DNA of 64,000 bases, taken from Rhodobacter sp. (GTDB lineage Bacteria; Pseudomonadota; Alphaproteobacteria; Rhodobacterales; Rhodobacteraceae). Below the pieces are notes generated by a model. It worked only from the letters and a program-made list of their open reading frames with translations. It made no database searches and had not been told where the DNA came from. Where the stretch lies: positions 1 to 64,000 of the forward strand of contig JADJAB010000010.1 of assembly GCA_016704435.1 (NCBI GenBank), written 5' to 3'. The translations under genes were made by a program, and so were the position numbers. The stretch's first letter is position 1. Each line of letters starts with the position of its first letter. Below are positions 34,154 through 44,398 of this stretch, piece by piece.

Positions 34154-36482
34154 TCGCCGTAGGGAACCCAGATGGTTTTCACATCTGTTGCGCGGGACAG
34201 GAACGCCCGGCCTTCGCCATCGGCGTGCCAGTCGCGGGCCTGGCCGTTGCCGACCCAGGTGCGTTTGAGGTTGCCGGTGCTTTCACGCTCGATCACTGCG
34301 GCGGGGGTGGTGTCGAAGCTCCAGATCGCGTCCACGTCCATATGGCCGGCGAGGGGCTTGGCAAGGTCGCCATGCGTCCCGGTGACGATATTGACGACGC
34401 CTGCCGGCAGGTCCGAGGTTTCCAGAACCTGATAGAAGTCGGTGGCCGCCAGCGGGAACGGCTCGGACGGGACCAGCACGCAGGTGTTGCCCATGGCGAT
34501 GGCGGGCGCCATCAGCGAGACGAGGCCGAGGAGGGGAACGTCGTCGGGGCAAAGCGCGGCAATCACGCCAAGGGGTTCGTTCATCGCCAGTGCGATGCCG
34601 CGGATCGGGACGGGCTTGGCAGCCCCTTCGTATTTGTCGGCCCAGGCGGCGCAGGTGAACAGCCGGTTGATCGCGGCCGCCACTTCCGTCAGCCCCGGTT
34701 TTCCGGTCATGTCCTTGATCCGGGCGGCGAATTCGGGCGCGCGGGCCGACAGGTTCTCGGCGATGTAATACAGGATCTGGGCGCGGGCGTGGCCGTGGCC
34801 TTGGCCCAGCCCTTTGCGGCCTGCGCCGCCTCGACGGCGTTGCGCACGTCCTTGCGGTTGCCAAGGCCGATGTGGCCCAGAAGCCTGCCCTTGGGCGACC
34901 AGACCGCACGGGAATAGCCGCTGTCGGGGCGGGCCTGCTTGCCGGCGATGAACAGTTTCGCGGTGCGGTCCATGTCGGGCGCTTGCGGGTTGCGGGGTTC
35001 CGGCATGGCGGGGATGGCGCGGGCGGGTCTGGGCTTGCTGTCGGGCTTCAGGTAGGCCATCAGCCCCTCCCATCCGCCCTCGCGGCCGAAGCCGGATTCA
35101 CGGACGCCGCCAAAGCCGGCGGCGGCGTCGAAGAGGTTGGTGGCGTTGACCCAGACCACGCCGGCGCGCAGTTTCGGAGCCACGTCCAGAGCGAGGTTGA
35201 TGTTCTCGGACCAGATGCTGGCGGCAAGGCCGTAGCGGGTGTTGTTGGCCAGTTCCACCGCCTCGGCCGGGGTGCGGAAGGTCATGGAGACGAGGACCGG
35301 GCCGAAGATTTCTTCCTGCATCAGCGGCGAGGCGGTGGAGAGGCCGGTGATCAGCGTGGGCGGGTAGAAGCAGCCCTGCGGGACGGCGGTGGCGGCGCGG
35401 TAGATCTCTCCCTCCGAGCTGTCGACCAGACGGGTGATGGCATCCAGCTGGATCGGATCGATGATGGCGCCCACGTCGATGCATTTGTCCAAGGGGTCGC
35501 CGAGGCGCAAGCCGTCCATCCGGCGTTTCAGCTTGTCATGGAAGCGGTCGGCGACGCCTTCCTGCACCAGAAGGCGCGATCCGGCGCAGCAGACCTGGCC
35601 CTGGTTGAACCAGATCGCATCGACCAGCCCTTCGACGGCTGAATCGATATCGGCGTCGTCAAAGACGATGTAGGGGGATTTGCCGCCGAGTTCCAGGGTC
35701 AGGGCCTTGCCCTGGCCTGCCGTCGCCTCGCGAATGCGCTTGCCGACGGAGGTAGAGCCGGTGAAGGCGATTTTCGCCACGCCGGGGTGAGCGACCAGCG
35801 CCGCACCGGTGTCGCCATCGCCGGTGATGATGTTGAGAACACCCTTCGGCAGACCCGCTTCGCGAGAGATTTCGGCGAAGAGAAGGGCGGTAAGAGGGGT
35901 GTATTCGGCGGGCTTCAACACGACGGTGTTGCCGGCGGCAAGGGCCGGGGCGACCTTCCAGGCCAGCATCAGAAGGGGGAAGTTCCACGGGATGATCGCG
36001 CCGCAGACGCCAAGCGGGCTTAGCCCCGGTTTCTCGGAGGCGAGCAGTTGGGCGAGACCGGCGTGGTAGTAGAAATGGCGGGCGACAAGGGGGATGTCGA
36101 TGTCGCGGGATTCGCGGATCGGTTTGCCGTTGTCCATGGTCTCCAGCACGGCGAACAGGCGGCTGTGCTTTTGCACCAACCGTGCAAGGGCGTAGAGGAT
36201 GCGCGCCCGTTGCGGCCCCGATGTGCGCGACCATTTCGGAAAGGCTCGGGCGGCGGCTTTGACGGCGGCATCGACTGTTGCCGACGAGCCTTGGGAAACC
36301 TGCGCCAGCGCCGCGCCGGTGGCGGGGTTTCTGGTGTCGAAGGGCGTCTCGGACGCGGTGAAGCTGGCGTCGATGTAATGGCCGAAGCTGCCTTTGTGCT
36401 TTGCCAGCCAGGCCAGCGTCTCGGCATTGCTTTCGGGTGCTGCGCCGTAGTCCATGGCGGCGAAGATTTCCTTGATGGTCAT
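34150..36482 (-). pseudogene. Tandem two-domain aldehyde dehydrogenase, one frameshift
   Basis: An NAD(P)-dependent aldehyde dehydrogenase with two ALDH-like domains. The ATG is at 36482 (MTIKEIFAAMDYGAAPESN). The first domain (to about residue 480) is complete: IIPWNFPLLML, FTGSTSVGKRI, the catalytic Glu in LELGGK and the catalytic Cys in NQGQVCCAGS. The second domain (MDRTAKLFIAGKQARPDSGY onward) has the cofactor part but no catalytic cysteine can be found, so it is probably structural. The frame breaks near 34790, inside the second domain. Such double ALDH genes next to deoC are known in Rhodobacterales, where they probably oxidise acetaldehyde released by DeoC. The deoC gene is about 195 bases upstream in the same direction. 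Confidence 0.88.
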
Positions 36483-36546
36483 GCTGTCATCTCCAGTCGC
36501 GCCAACCCGGCAGCGGAATCGCCAGGACCTGCCCTGCGCCTCCGGC

Positions 36547-36609
36547 GGGAGTATTTGGACCAAGATGAAACGGCCTTGTGGGCTTCATCTTGGCAGAAAT
36601 ACTCCGGGG
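36547..36609. repeat. Dispersed element, head-to-head pair
   Basis: GGGAGTATTTGGACCAAGAT then GAAA (36547-36570), and the inverted copy CTTCATCTTGGCAGAAATAC then TCCGGGG (36583-36609). The two can fold into a long stem. The pair lies in the gap between deoC and the aldehyde dehydrogenase gene. Confidence 0.7.
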
Positions 36610-36676
36610 TGAGCGGCAAGGCCGCGAGGGGCAGCGCCCCTTGCTCCGGTGCTGTTGGTGCGCGTTTGGGCATGGG

Positions 36677-37763
36677 TCATCCCATCGCGTGGCGGTAGCT
36701 GGCCGAGTAATGGCCGGTGAGGTGGTGTTCCAACTGGCGCTCGATGTCGCCCAGAAGGGAGGAGGCGCCGAAGCGGAAGAGGTCGGGTTGCAGCCAGTCA
36801 TGGCCGAGTTCGTCTTTCATCAGGGCGAGGTAGAGAAGGGCGTCCTTGGCCTTTGAAATCCCGCCCGCGGGCTTGTAGCCGACCTTGAAGCCGGTGCGGT
36901 CCTGATAGTCGCGGATGCAGCGGATCATGGTCAGGGTAACGGGCAGGGTGGCGTTCACCGCTTCTTTGCCGGTCGAGGTCTTGATGAAATCGGCACCGGC
37001 CATCATGCAGACCAGCGACGCGCGGGCAACGTTGCGCAGGGTTTGCAGCTCTCCGGTGGCGAGGATGGCTTTCATATGGGCATCGCCAGAGGCGGCGCGC
37101 ATCTCGCGGGTCTCGTCATACAGCGCCTGCCAGTTGCCGGTCAGGACGTGGCGGCGGGAAATGACGATGTCGATCTCGGCGGCCCCCGCCTTCACCGACT
37201 CTCCGATTTCGGCGATGCGCAGGTGATAAGGCGACAGACCAGCCGGAAAGCCGGTGGAGACCGCAGCCACGGGGATCGAGGTGCCTTCCAGCGCCCGCAC
37301 GGCGGTTTCCACCATCTCGTGATAGACGCAGACGGCGCCGACGGTCAGGCCCGGCATCCCCAGGGCTTCCAGCATGTCGGGGCGAACCGGTTGACGGGCC
37401 TTGGCGCAGAGGCGCCGCACGCGGCCCGGCGTGTCGTCGCCGGACAGGGTGGTCAGGTCGATCAGGCTGATCGCCTTCAGAAGCCAGGCGGCCTGGAAGT
37501 CCTTCTTGACCGACCGCCGCCCGCCAAGGCTGGCGCAGCGGCGCTCGACCGCCGATGTGTTGACCTGCACGCCCGCGACCCAGTCGAGGTCCAGCGCCAT
37601 GCCCGGATTGCGGGGGGTGGCCCGGTTGCGGGGTGATCTGGGGCAGGAGGCCGCCGGTGGTCGCGGTGGGGGATGTGGTCTGCACGGGGTGCGGCCTTTC
37701 AGCCGGAGGGGACTGGCCGAACGATGCCACGCTGCGCGCGGCGAAGGCAAGGGATTCGCGCAT
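36677..37763 (-). pseudogene. deoC: Deoxyribose-phosphate aldolase, N-terminal frameshift
   Basis: Cleaves 2-deoxyribose-5-phosphate to acetaldehyde and glyceraldehyde-3-phosphate in nucleoside breakdown. Core motifs: IDLTTLSGDDT, AVSTGFPAG, EIDIVISRRHVLTGNW, the Schiff-base lysine motif GADFIKTSTGKEA and GYKPAGGISKAKDALLYL. The body from MALDLDWVAGVQVNTSAVER (37600) to the stop at 36677 is in one frame. The N-terminal piece TTSPTATTGGLLPQITPQPG is in another; the break is in a run of six G near 37615. The start is uncertain: ATG 37763 or GTG 37685. The downstream aldehyde dehydrogenase would remove the acetaldehyde. Confidence 0.9.
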
Positions 37764-37794
37764 GGGATTTGACCGGATGGTCAGGATTTGCCGA

Positions 37795-38184
37795 TCAGTC
37801 CCGGCCGCTGTCGTCTTCGGCCTCTTCGGGGTGGTCCGGGCTGAAGCTGGCCCAGTCGTCGCCGTTGCCGGGCGGCGGCACGCCGTCGCGGCGGATCGCG
37901 GTGAAGAGATGCGCCTTGGACAGGTAGATCGCCGACAGCGGCGCGGTGGCAAAGAAGAACACCGCCACCAGCGCCTCGCGCCATGCGAAGCGGCCCTGGA
38001 TCAGCCAGACCTCGAAGGCCAGCGCGATCAGCGCGGTGCCGACGCCGACGGTGGTGGCCTTGGTCGGCGCATGCAGCCGCTGCATCCGGTCCTTCAGGCG
38101 CAGAAGGCCGTAGGACCCGACCAACCCGAACAGCCCGCCGATCACCAGAAGGGCGGCGACGATGTATTCGACGACCATGGTCAT
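37795..38184 (-). CDS. mrpG: Pha/Mrp Na+(K+)/H+ antiporter subunit G
   Basis: Small membrane subunit of the multi-subunit cation/proton antiporter. Three helices (AALLVIGGLFGLVGSYGLLR, TALIALAFEVWLIQ, EALVAVFFFATAPLSAIYL) with RLHAPTKATTVGVG between them are the MnhG/PhaG signature. The acidic C-terminal tail (HPEEAEDDSGRD) is cytoplasmic. The start overlaps the end of subunit F, in a tightly coupled A-to-G operon. Confidence 0.93.
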   Translation of the reverse strand: MTMVVEYIVAALLVIGGLFGLVGSYGLLRLKDRMQRLHAPTKATTVGVGTALIALAFEVWLIQGRFAWREALVAVFFFATAPLSAIYLSKAHLFTAIRRDGVPPPGNGDDWASFSPDHPEEAEDDSGRD

Positions 38185-38453
38185 TCGATGATGCTCCCCC
38201 GCAACAGATACTTGCAGTAGGCCACGGTCGAGACGAAGCCGGTCATCGCAAAGAGGATGGCCGCCTCGAAGCTGTAGATCGCGCCGGAATGCGCACCGTA
38301 CAGGATGATCAGCGCGGTGGCGTTCACCGCCATCGTGTCCACCGCCAGCACCCGGTCGATGATGTTGTCGGCCGTGGCGATGCGGATCAGGTTCATCACC
38401 AGCGCCAGGGCAAAACAGCCGAGGGCAAAGGTTAGCGCGTAGTCGAGGATCAT
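38181..38453 (-). CDS. mrpF: Pha/Mrp antiporter subunit F
   Basis: A 90-residue protein with three helices. NIIDRVLAVDTMAVNATALI is the conserved MnhF/PhaF motif. Start and stop each overlap the neighbouring antiporter genes by four bases (ATGA), showing translational coupling in the operon. Confidence 0.93.
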   Translation of the reverse strand: MILDYALTFALGCFALALVMNLIRIATADNIIDRVLAVDTMAVNATALIILYGAHSGAIYSFEAAILFAMTGFVSTVAYCKYLLRGSIIE

Positions 38454-38947
38454 CCGTAAATCCTTTTCAGCCGGGCTTCATAGCGGGTCAGGATGCCGTC
38501 GCGGATCTCGTCCGGGTCGGGGGCGTGCAGCGAGTGGATCAGCAAGGTCCGCCCGTCGGCCGAGATATCGGCGGTCAGCGTGCCGGGGGTCATGGTGATG
38601 GTCCCGGCCAGAAGTGCCACCGCCTCGGGCGAGGTCAGCGAGGTCGGCACCGGGATGAAGGCCGAGCGGATACGGTCCGGCGGCATGAAAAGCACGATGC
38701 GGGCCACCTGATAACTGGAGATGACGACGTCGTAGACCACGATTCCGAGATAGGCGATCAGCGAGAGCGGCCGTTGCAGGCGGGGTTTGCCGGGCCACCA
38801 GGGCGCGGTGAAGAAGGGAATGGCGGTGCCCAGGATCAGCGCCAGGATCAGGCTGCCGAAGGTCCAGCTGTCGGCCAGCACCAGCCAGAAGGCGACCAGA
38901 AAGCCGGAAAGGCCGGGGTGGGGGAAAAGGCTGCGCACGATCGGCAT
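38450..38947 (-). CDS. mrpE: Pha/Mrp antiporter subunit E
   Basis: A 165-residue MnhE/PhaE subunit with two or three N-terminal helices (LSGFLVAFWLVLADSWTFGS, LILALILGTAIPFF) and a cytoplasmic domain with TMTPGTLTADISADGRTLLI and HSLHAPDPDEIRDGI, the family motifs. It is required for full complex assembly in characterised systems. It lies directly after subunit D. Confidence 0.92.
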   Translation of the reverse strand: MPIVRSLFPHPGLSGFLVAFWLVLADSWTFGSLILALILGTAIPFFTAPWWPGKPRLQRPLSLIAYLGIVVYDVVISSYQVARIVLFMPPDRIRSAFIPVPTSLTSPEAVALLAGTITMTPGTLTADISADGRTLLIHSLHAPDPDEIRDGILTRYEARLKRIYG

Positions 38948-38950
38948 GGC

Positions 38951-40441
38951 TCAGGCCCCTCCGGGAAGATCATTGGCCAGGATATAGGGGGCCGGGTTGT
39001 GCAGTGCGGCGGCGGTGGTGCCCAGCCAGTCCTGCACCGGCCCGGCGCCCAGCGTCAGCGCGACAAGCCCCGCCAGCAGCAGCGCCGGGGCGATGGCCTG
39101 CGACAGCGGCAAAGGCGCCATCGCCTCGCCCTGCGGCGCCCAGAACAGCGCCGATCCGGCACGCGACAGGCCGATCAGCGCGAGGAACCCGCCGCCCAGC
39201 ACCACCGGCCAGACCAGCGCCATCGGCCCGCTGGCCGATTGCAGCACCATCAGCTTGCCGGGAAAGCCCGACAGCGGCGGAAGGCCGGCCGTGGCGATGG
39301 CGGCCAGGAAGAACAGCACCCCCAGCCGGCCGGAAAGGCGCGGCCGGTCGGGGCCGTCGAGGAATTCACCGCCACGGGCGCGGGCCAGGTCGGTGACCAG
39401 AAACAACAGCCCTCCCGCAAGGGTGGAATGCGCCATGTAATACAGCGTCGCAGTGGTCGAGGCCGGGGTAAAGGCCGACAGCGCGGTGAAGACCGTGCCC
39501 ATCGAGGCAAGCGCCGCATAGGCCGCCAGCCGGGGCAGGCTGCGCGCGCCCAGGATGCCGATCGACCCCAGAGCAAGGGTGATCAGCCCGGCGGGCAGCA
39601 TCAGGTCGGCGATCAACGGGCCGGTGACGGCCAGGTCGGTCGGAAACACCAGCGTGCCGAAGCGCAGCGCGGCATAGGCGCCGACCTTGGTCATCACCGC
39701 AAAGAGGGCCGCCACCACGCCGGGCGCCTGGGCATAGGTGCCGGGCAGCCAGAAATGCAGCGGCACCAGCGCGCCCTTGATGGCGAAGACCAGCATCAGC
39801 ATCACCGCCGCCGCGCGCATCAGACCGTGGTCCCCTTCGGGCAGGACCGGCAGTTTCGCCGCCAGGTCGGCCATGTTCAGCGTGCCGGTCAGCGAATAGA
39901 TCGTGGCCAGCGCGAACAGGAACAGGGTCGAGCCCAGCAGGTTGACCGCGATATACTGCACCCCGGCCCGGATGCGCGGGCCGGTGCCGCCATGCACCAT
40001 CAGCCCGTAAGAGGCGATCAGCAGCACTTCGAAGAACACGAACAGGTTGAAGGCGTCGCCGGTCAGGAAGGCGCCGTTCAACCCCATCAGCTGGAACAGC
40101 CACAGCGCGTGGAACTTGCGGCCGCGCCGGTCCCAGCCGGTGGCGATGGCCTGGCCCAGCACCAGAAGCGCCAGCCCGGCGGTCAAGAGCAGCATCAGGG
40201 CCGACAGCCGGTCCAGCACCAGCACGATGCCGAAGGGCGCGGGCCAGTCGCCCAGCCGATAGACCTGCGGCGGGCCCTCGCTTGCTGCCATGAGCAGCAT
40301 CAGCGCAATTGCCAGCAGCGCCAGGCTGCCGGTGACCGACAGCAGCCGCGCCACGGTGATGCTGTTGCGGCCGATGAACAGCGACAGCGCCGCCAAGAGG
40401 GCGGGCAGCACGACGGGGGTGATGATCCAGTTTCCCATCAT
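38951..40441 (-). CDS. mrpD: Pha/Mrp antiporter subunit D (complex I NuoN/M-like)
   Basis: A proton-conducting antiporter-like subunit of 496 residues with about 14 helices, homologous to NuoM/N of complex I. It has GDAFNLFVFFEVLLIASYGL (conserved Glu in helix 5) and FAIKGALVPLHFWLPGTYAQ (Lys of helix 7 and the HFWLP motif). The start overlaps the stop of subunit C (ATGA), and subunit E begins 3 bases after its stop. Confidence 0.95.
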   Translation of the reverse strand: MMGNWIITPVVLPALLAALSLFIGRNSITVARLLSVTGSLALLAIALMLLMAASEGPPQVYRLGDWPAPFGIVLVLDRLSALMLLLTAGLALLVLGQAIATGWDRRGRKFHALWLFQLMGLNGAFLTGDAFNLFVFFEVLLIASYGLMVHGGTGPRIRAGVQYIAVNLLGSTLFLFALATIYSLTGTLNMADLAAKLPVLPEGDHGLMRAAAVMLMLVFAIKGALVPLHFWLPGTYAQAPGVVAALFAVMTKVGAYAALRFGTLVFPTDLAVTGPLIADLMLPAGLITLALGSIGILGARSLPRLAAYAALASMGTVFTALSAFTPASTTATLYYMAHSTLAGGLLFLVTDLARARGGEFLDGPDRPRLSGRLGVLFFLAAIATAGLPPLSGFPGKLMVLQSASGPMALVWPVVLGGGFLALIGLSRAGSALFWAPQGEAMAPLPLSQAIAPALLLAGLVALTLGAGPVQDWLGTTAAALHNPAPYILANDLPGGA

Positions 40442-40806
40442 GCCCCGGTCTCCTTTCCGGCCGGGGCGGGGGTGTCATCCTCGCCCTGGTCGGGGTCCAC
40501 CCGGTCGTGGCCCAGCTCCAGATAGCTGCCCAGCGCCATCATCACGATCACCGCCGTCATCCCGAAGGAGATCACGATGGCGGTCAGCACCAGCGCCTGC
40601 GGCAGCGGGTCGGTTGGCGTATCGGTGGTGCCGACGATGGGCGCTGCGGCGGTGCGGATGCGCCCGGCGGCAAAGATGAACAGGTTGACCGCGTAGGAAA
40701 GGAAGGTCAGCCCCAGGATCACCGGAAAGCTGCGCAGCCGCAGCATCAGATAGACGCCGACGGCCGTCAGCAGGCCCACGGTGGCGGCGACGAAGATCTC
40801 CATCAC
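40438..40806 (-). CDS. mrpC: Pha/Mrp antiporter subunit C (NuoK-like)
   Basis: A 122-residue NuoK homologue with three helices (VGLLTAVGVYLMLRL, LTFLSYAVNLFIFAAG, PLPQALVLTAIVISFGMTAV) and the conserved DPLPQALVLTAIVI motif. Its start overlaps the stop of the A-B gene. The C-terminal tail is acidic and variable. Confidence 0.95.
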   Translation of the reverse strand: MMEIFVAATVGLLTAVGVYLMLRLRSFPVILGLTFLSYAVNLFIFAAGRIRTAAAPIVGTTDTPTDPLPQALVLTAIVISFGMTAVIVMMALGSYLELGHDRVDPDQGEDDTPAPAGKETGA

Positions 40807-43620
40807 AGGCTCTCCTTGCCGGAAGGGCCCGCGTCGCGGTCGGTGGTGTGCTGGGCCAGCCGCGACAGCGTGGCCAGCGACAGCATCACCGCGCCGAGGA
40901 CGCAGAAGAACACGCCCAGATCGAAGACCGAGGCGGTCGTCAGCTCGATCTCGTCCAAGGGCCAGATGTGGACGTAGTCATAGCCCGAGGTCAGGAACGG
41001 CCAGCCCATGAACCAGGCGGCGATGCCGGTGAAGGTGGCGACCAGCACGCCGGTGCCGATCAGGAGTTGGTGATCAAAGCGCAGCCGGCGTTCCGACCAG
41101 ATGTAGCCCGAGGCCATGTATTGCAGCAGGAAGGCAATCGACACCACCAGCCCGGCGACGAAGCCCCCGCCCGGCAGGTTGTGGCCGCGCAGGAAGATGA
41201 ATACCCCCACCATCAGCGCCAGCGGCATCAGGAAACGCGTGCCCATCACCAGCATCAGGGGGTGCGGGTCGCCAGCGTTCTTTGCCATGCGGATGCTGGC
41301 CAGCCGGTGAAGCGCGGTCTTCGACGACAACACCGCTGACCGCCAGGCAAAGATGATCAGCGCGGCGATGCCCAGCACGATGATCTCGCCATATGTGTCA
41401 TAGCCGCGGAAATCGACGATGATGGTGTTGACCGCGTTGGTGCCGCCCGCGCCGGGTTTCGACTGCGCCCAGTGAAACTCGGACACCCGGGAAAAGGCCG
41501 GCTCGCGGGTCATCAGCGCAAAGGCCAGCAGGCCGGCGCCAAGCCCGGTGGCCACCGCCAGCATGCCGTCGCGGGCATGCCGGAAAGGAGAGCTTTCGCG
41601 CGGCGAATGCTGCGGCAGGAAGTTCAGTGCCAGCAGCATCAGCAGGATTGTCACCACCTCGACGCTGATCTGGGTCAGCGCAAGGTCGGGGGCGGAAAGC
41701 CAGGCGAAACCGGCAGAGAGGAGCAGGCCGACGATGCCGGTCAGCACCAGAGCAAGCAGCCGGTCGTGATGGCGAAAGAGGGTGGCCAGTGCCGCGGATG
41801 CCAGCACTGCCCAGCCGGCCAGCGGCGCGCCCTCGACCGGCAGCATCGCGCGCGTGCCGGGCTGGTAGGGCCCGGAAAGGAAGGCCCAGAGGCCAAGGCC
41901 CAGGATCACCAGCATGGTGGCGAAGATGCCGCGCGACAGCGAGCCGTTGTGGAGCGTCGAGGTTACCACCCGCGAGGTGCCGGCAAGGGCGCCGATGGCG
42001 GCGTCGAAGATCGTCTTTGCCTCGGGCCGGGGGGTGGCATCCCAGATCGCGCGCAGGCGGGGGTAAAGGCCAAGGCAGGCCAGGCCGCCGCCGAGTGCGG
42101 CCAGCGACATCCACAGGGCCGGCGCCTTCAGCCCGTGCCACAGCGCGATATGGGCATGGATTTCCGTGCCGGTGGTGGCCGAGGCGGCTGCATCGACGAA
42201 GGGGCCGAAGGTGGCCATCGGCACCAGGCCCGAGACGATGACCAGCCCCGCCAGCAACGCCGGTGCGGCCCAGAGGCCGGGGCCGGGGTCATGGGCGTCG
42301 TGCTGCTCGCGCGGGGTGCCAAGGAAGGTATGGGCGAGGAACCGCAGGGAATAGGCCACCGACAGCAGCGCCCCTGCGGTGGCCAGGATTGCCACCAGCC
42401 AGGGCGTCAGCCAATCGGCTTGCGCGGCGTTCTCCAGCATCAGTTCCTTCGACAGAAAGCCGTTCAGCGGCGGTACTCCGGCCATCGAAAGGCTGGCGAT
42501 CAGCGCGATGGTGAAGGTCAGCGGCATTGCCGCGCGAAGGCCGCCCAGGCGGCGGATGTCGCGGGTGTGCGCCTCGTGGTCGACGATGCCGGCGACCATG
42601 AACAGGGCGGCCTTGAAGCTGGCATGGGCCAGGATGTGCAGCATGGCGGCACTGGCGGCGGCGGGCGTGCCGAGGCCGAGGAGAAAGGTGATCAGGCCCA
42701 GGTGGCTGACGGTGGAAAACGCCAGGATCGCCTTCAGGTCATCCTTGAACAGCGCGATCTTCGCGGCCATCAGCATGGTGAACAGGCCCGCCGTGGCGAC
42801 GATTGCGGTCCATTCCGGCGTGCCCGCCAGCACCGGCCACAGCCGCGCCATCAGGAAAAGCCCGGCCTTCACCATGGTGGCCGAATGCAGATAGGCCGAA
42901 ACCGGCGTCGGCGCGGCCATCGCATGCGGCAGCCAGAAATGGAACGGAAACTGCGCCGATTTGGTGAAAGGCGCCCAGGAGGATCAGCACCAGCGCGGTC
43001 AGATACCAGGGGCTGGCCTGAATGGCCTCCTTCTGCGTCAGGATGACCGACAGATCGTAGGAGCCGGCGATCCGGCCCAGGATCAGCATCCCCGCGATCA
43101 TCGCCAGCCCGCCGCCGCCGGTGACCACCAGCGCCATCCGCGCGCCCTGCCGGCCCGCGGGCAGGTGCCGCCACCAGCCGATCAAGAGAAACGACGAAAG
43201 CGAGGTCAGCTCCCAGAACACCAGCAGGAGAAGGATGTTGTCGGACAGAACGATGCCGGTCATCGCGCCCTGGAACAGCATGAGGTAGGTCAGGAAGCGG
43301 CCCATCGACTCTTTGGCCGACAGGTAGAACCGGGCGTAGAGGATGATCAGCAGGCCGATGCCCAGGATCAGCCCGGCAAACAGCATGCCCAGCCCGTCGA
43401 TGCGGAAGTTGGCGTTCAGGCCAAGGGTGGGCATCCAGTCGATGCGGGCGCTGATCACCTCGCCGTGCAGGACGGCGGGGGCGTGAAAGAACAGGCCGGC
43501 CAGTGCCAGCGCCGTGGCCGCACCCGCCGCCAGCGCCGCCCAGCCGCGCCCCAGCCGCTGCGCCAGACCGGGAAGAAGCGCGCCAATGAACGGAAGCGCG
43601 GCGATCAGGGCGGGGGACAT
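40803..43620 (-). pseudogene. mrpA: Pha/Mrp antiporter fused subunit A-B, one frameshift
   Basis: The large NuoL-like subunit with MnhB fused at its C-terminus, as in PhaAB of alphaproteobacteria. The ATG at 43620 follows GAGGAAAA. The N-terminal antiporter part has VFWELTSLSSFLLIGWWRH (conserved Glu) and continues through PFHFWLPHAM, SATMVKAGLFLMARL and LKAILAFSTVSHLG. The extra MrpA C-terminal region includes DLALTQISVEVVTILLMLLA. The MnhB part is MGTRFLMPLALMVGVFIFLR then GGGFVAGLVVSIAFLLQYMA. The frame breaks near 42965 by one extra A (plus strand) where GAFTKSAQFPFHFW should be read. It is the first gene of the operon. The product would be about 938 residues. Confidence 0.93.
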
Positions 43621-43789
43621 GCGGTCTTTTTTCCTCGTCGTGGCGTGGCGTGCGGTCGCTGGTCGCGTCGCGGCGGGTTTGGAAGCATGTTGCGTCTTGC
43701 GCAAGGAGATTCAAGACCGGCCAGGCCGGAATGGCGCGCTTTGCGGTCTCGGGGACGCGGTCAGGGGCGCGACGACGGGGTGCGAAAGG

Positions 43790-44398
43790 TCAGGCGCCGC
43801 GCAGGGTGATCTCGGCCGGCCGGGACCGGGTGATCACGGTCAGCGCGTTGGGCAGGTCGTTCGAGGCGATCCAGTCCTGCGCCGCCGCTTCGGTCTTGCC
43901 GTGGTGGTGCCAGCGGTCGGTCAGGCGGCGGATCAGTTCGGCCTCGGGCACGTCCAGAAAGACCGTCAGGTCGAACAGCGGAGCCAACTGGCACCAGGGC
44001 GCGTCGTCCAGCAGCAGGTAGTTGCCTTCGACGATCAGGATGCGGTCGTCGGGGCCGACGATATCGGCGCCTGCGCGCGAGATTTCCAGGGACCGGTCGA
44101 ACAGCGGGATCGCCACTTCGTCTTCTGCGCGCAGGCGCCGGACCTGATGAAGAAAGCCATGCACGTCAAAGGTTTCCGGCGCGCCCTTGCGGCTGCGAAG
44201 GCCGCGTGCCTGCAAGACGGCGTCGTCATAGTGAAAGCCGTCCATCGGCACCACGCGGGCGCCCTTGCCCAAGGCCGCGGCCAGATCGGCGGCCAGGGTG
44301 GACTTGCCGCTGGCCGGTGGCCCCGCCAGCGCCACCAAGAACCGCCCGGGCCCCTTGGCGCGGGCCTGGATCAACATGGCCAGGTCTTTGCAATTCAT
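43790..44398 (-). CDS. frcK: Kinase of the fructose ABC operon (FrcK-like, uridine kinase fold)
   Basis: A P-loop kinase of 202 residues of the nucleoside/nucleotide kinase (PRK/uridine kinase) superfamily. It has Walker A GPPASGKSTLAADL, then PMDGFHYDDAVL, FDRSLEISRAGADIV and VEGNYLLLDD. In Sinorhizobium the orthologous gene closes the frcBCAK operon and is presumed to phosphorylate the imported sugar. The start overlaps the end of the frcA gene (ATGA). Confidence 0.88.
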   Translation of the reverse strand: MNCKDLAMLIQARAKGPGRFLVALAGPPASGKSTLAADLAAALGKGARVVPMDGFHYDDAVLQARGLRSRKGAPETFDVHGFLHQVRRLRAEDEVAIPLFDRSLEISRAGADIVGPDDRILIVEGNYLLLDDAPWCQLAPLFDLTVFLDVPEAELIRRLTDRWHHHGKTEAAAQDWIASNDLPNALTVITRSRPAEITLRGA

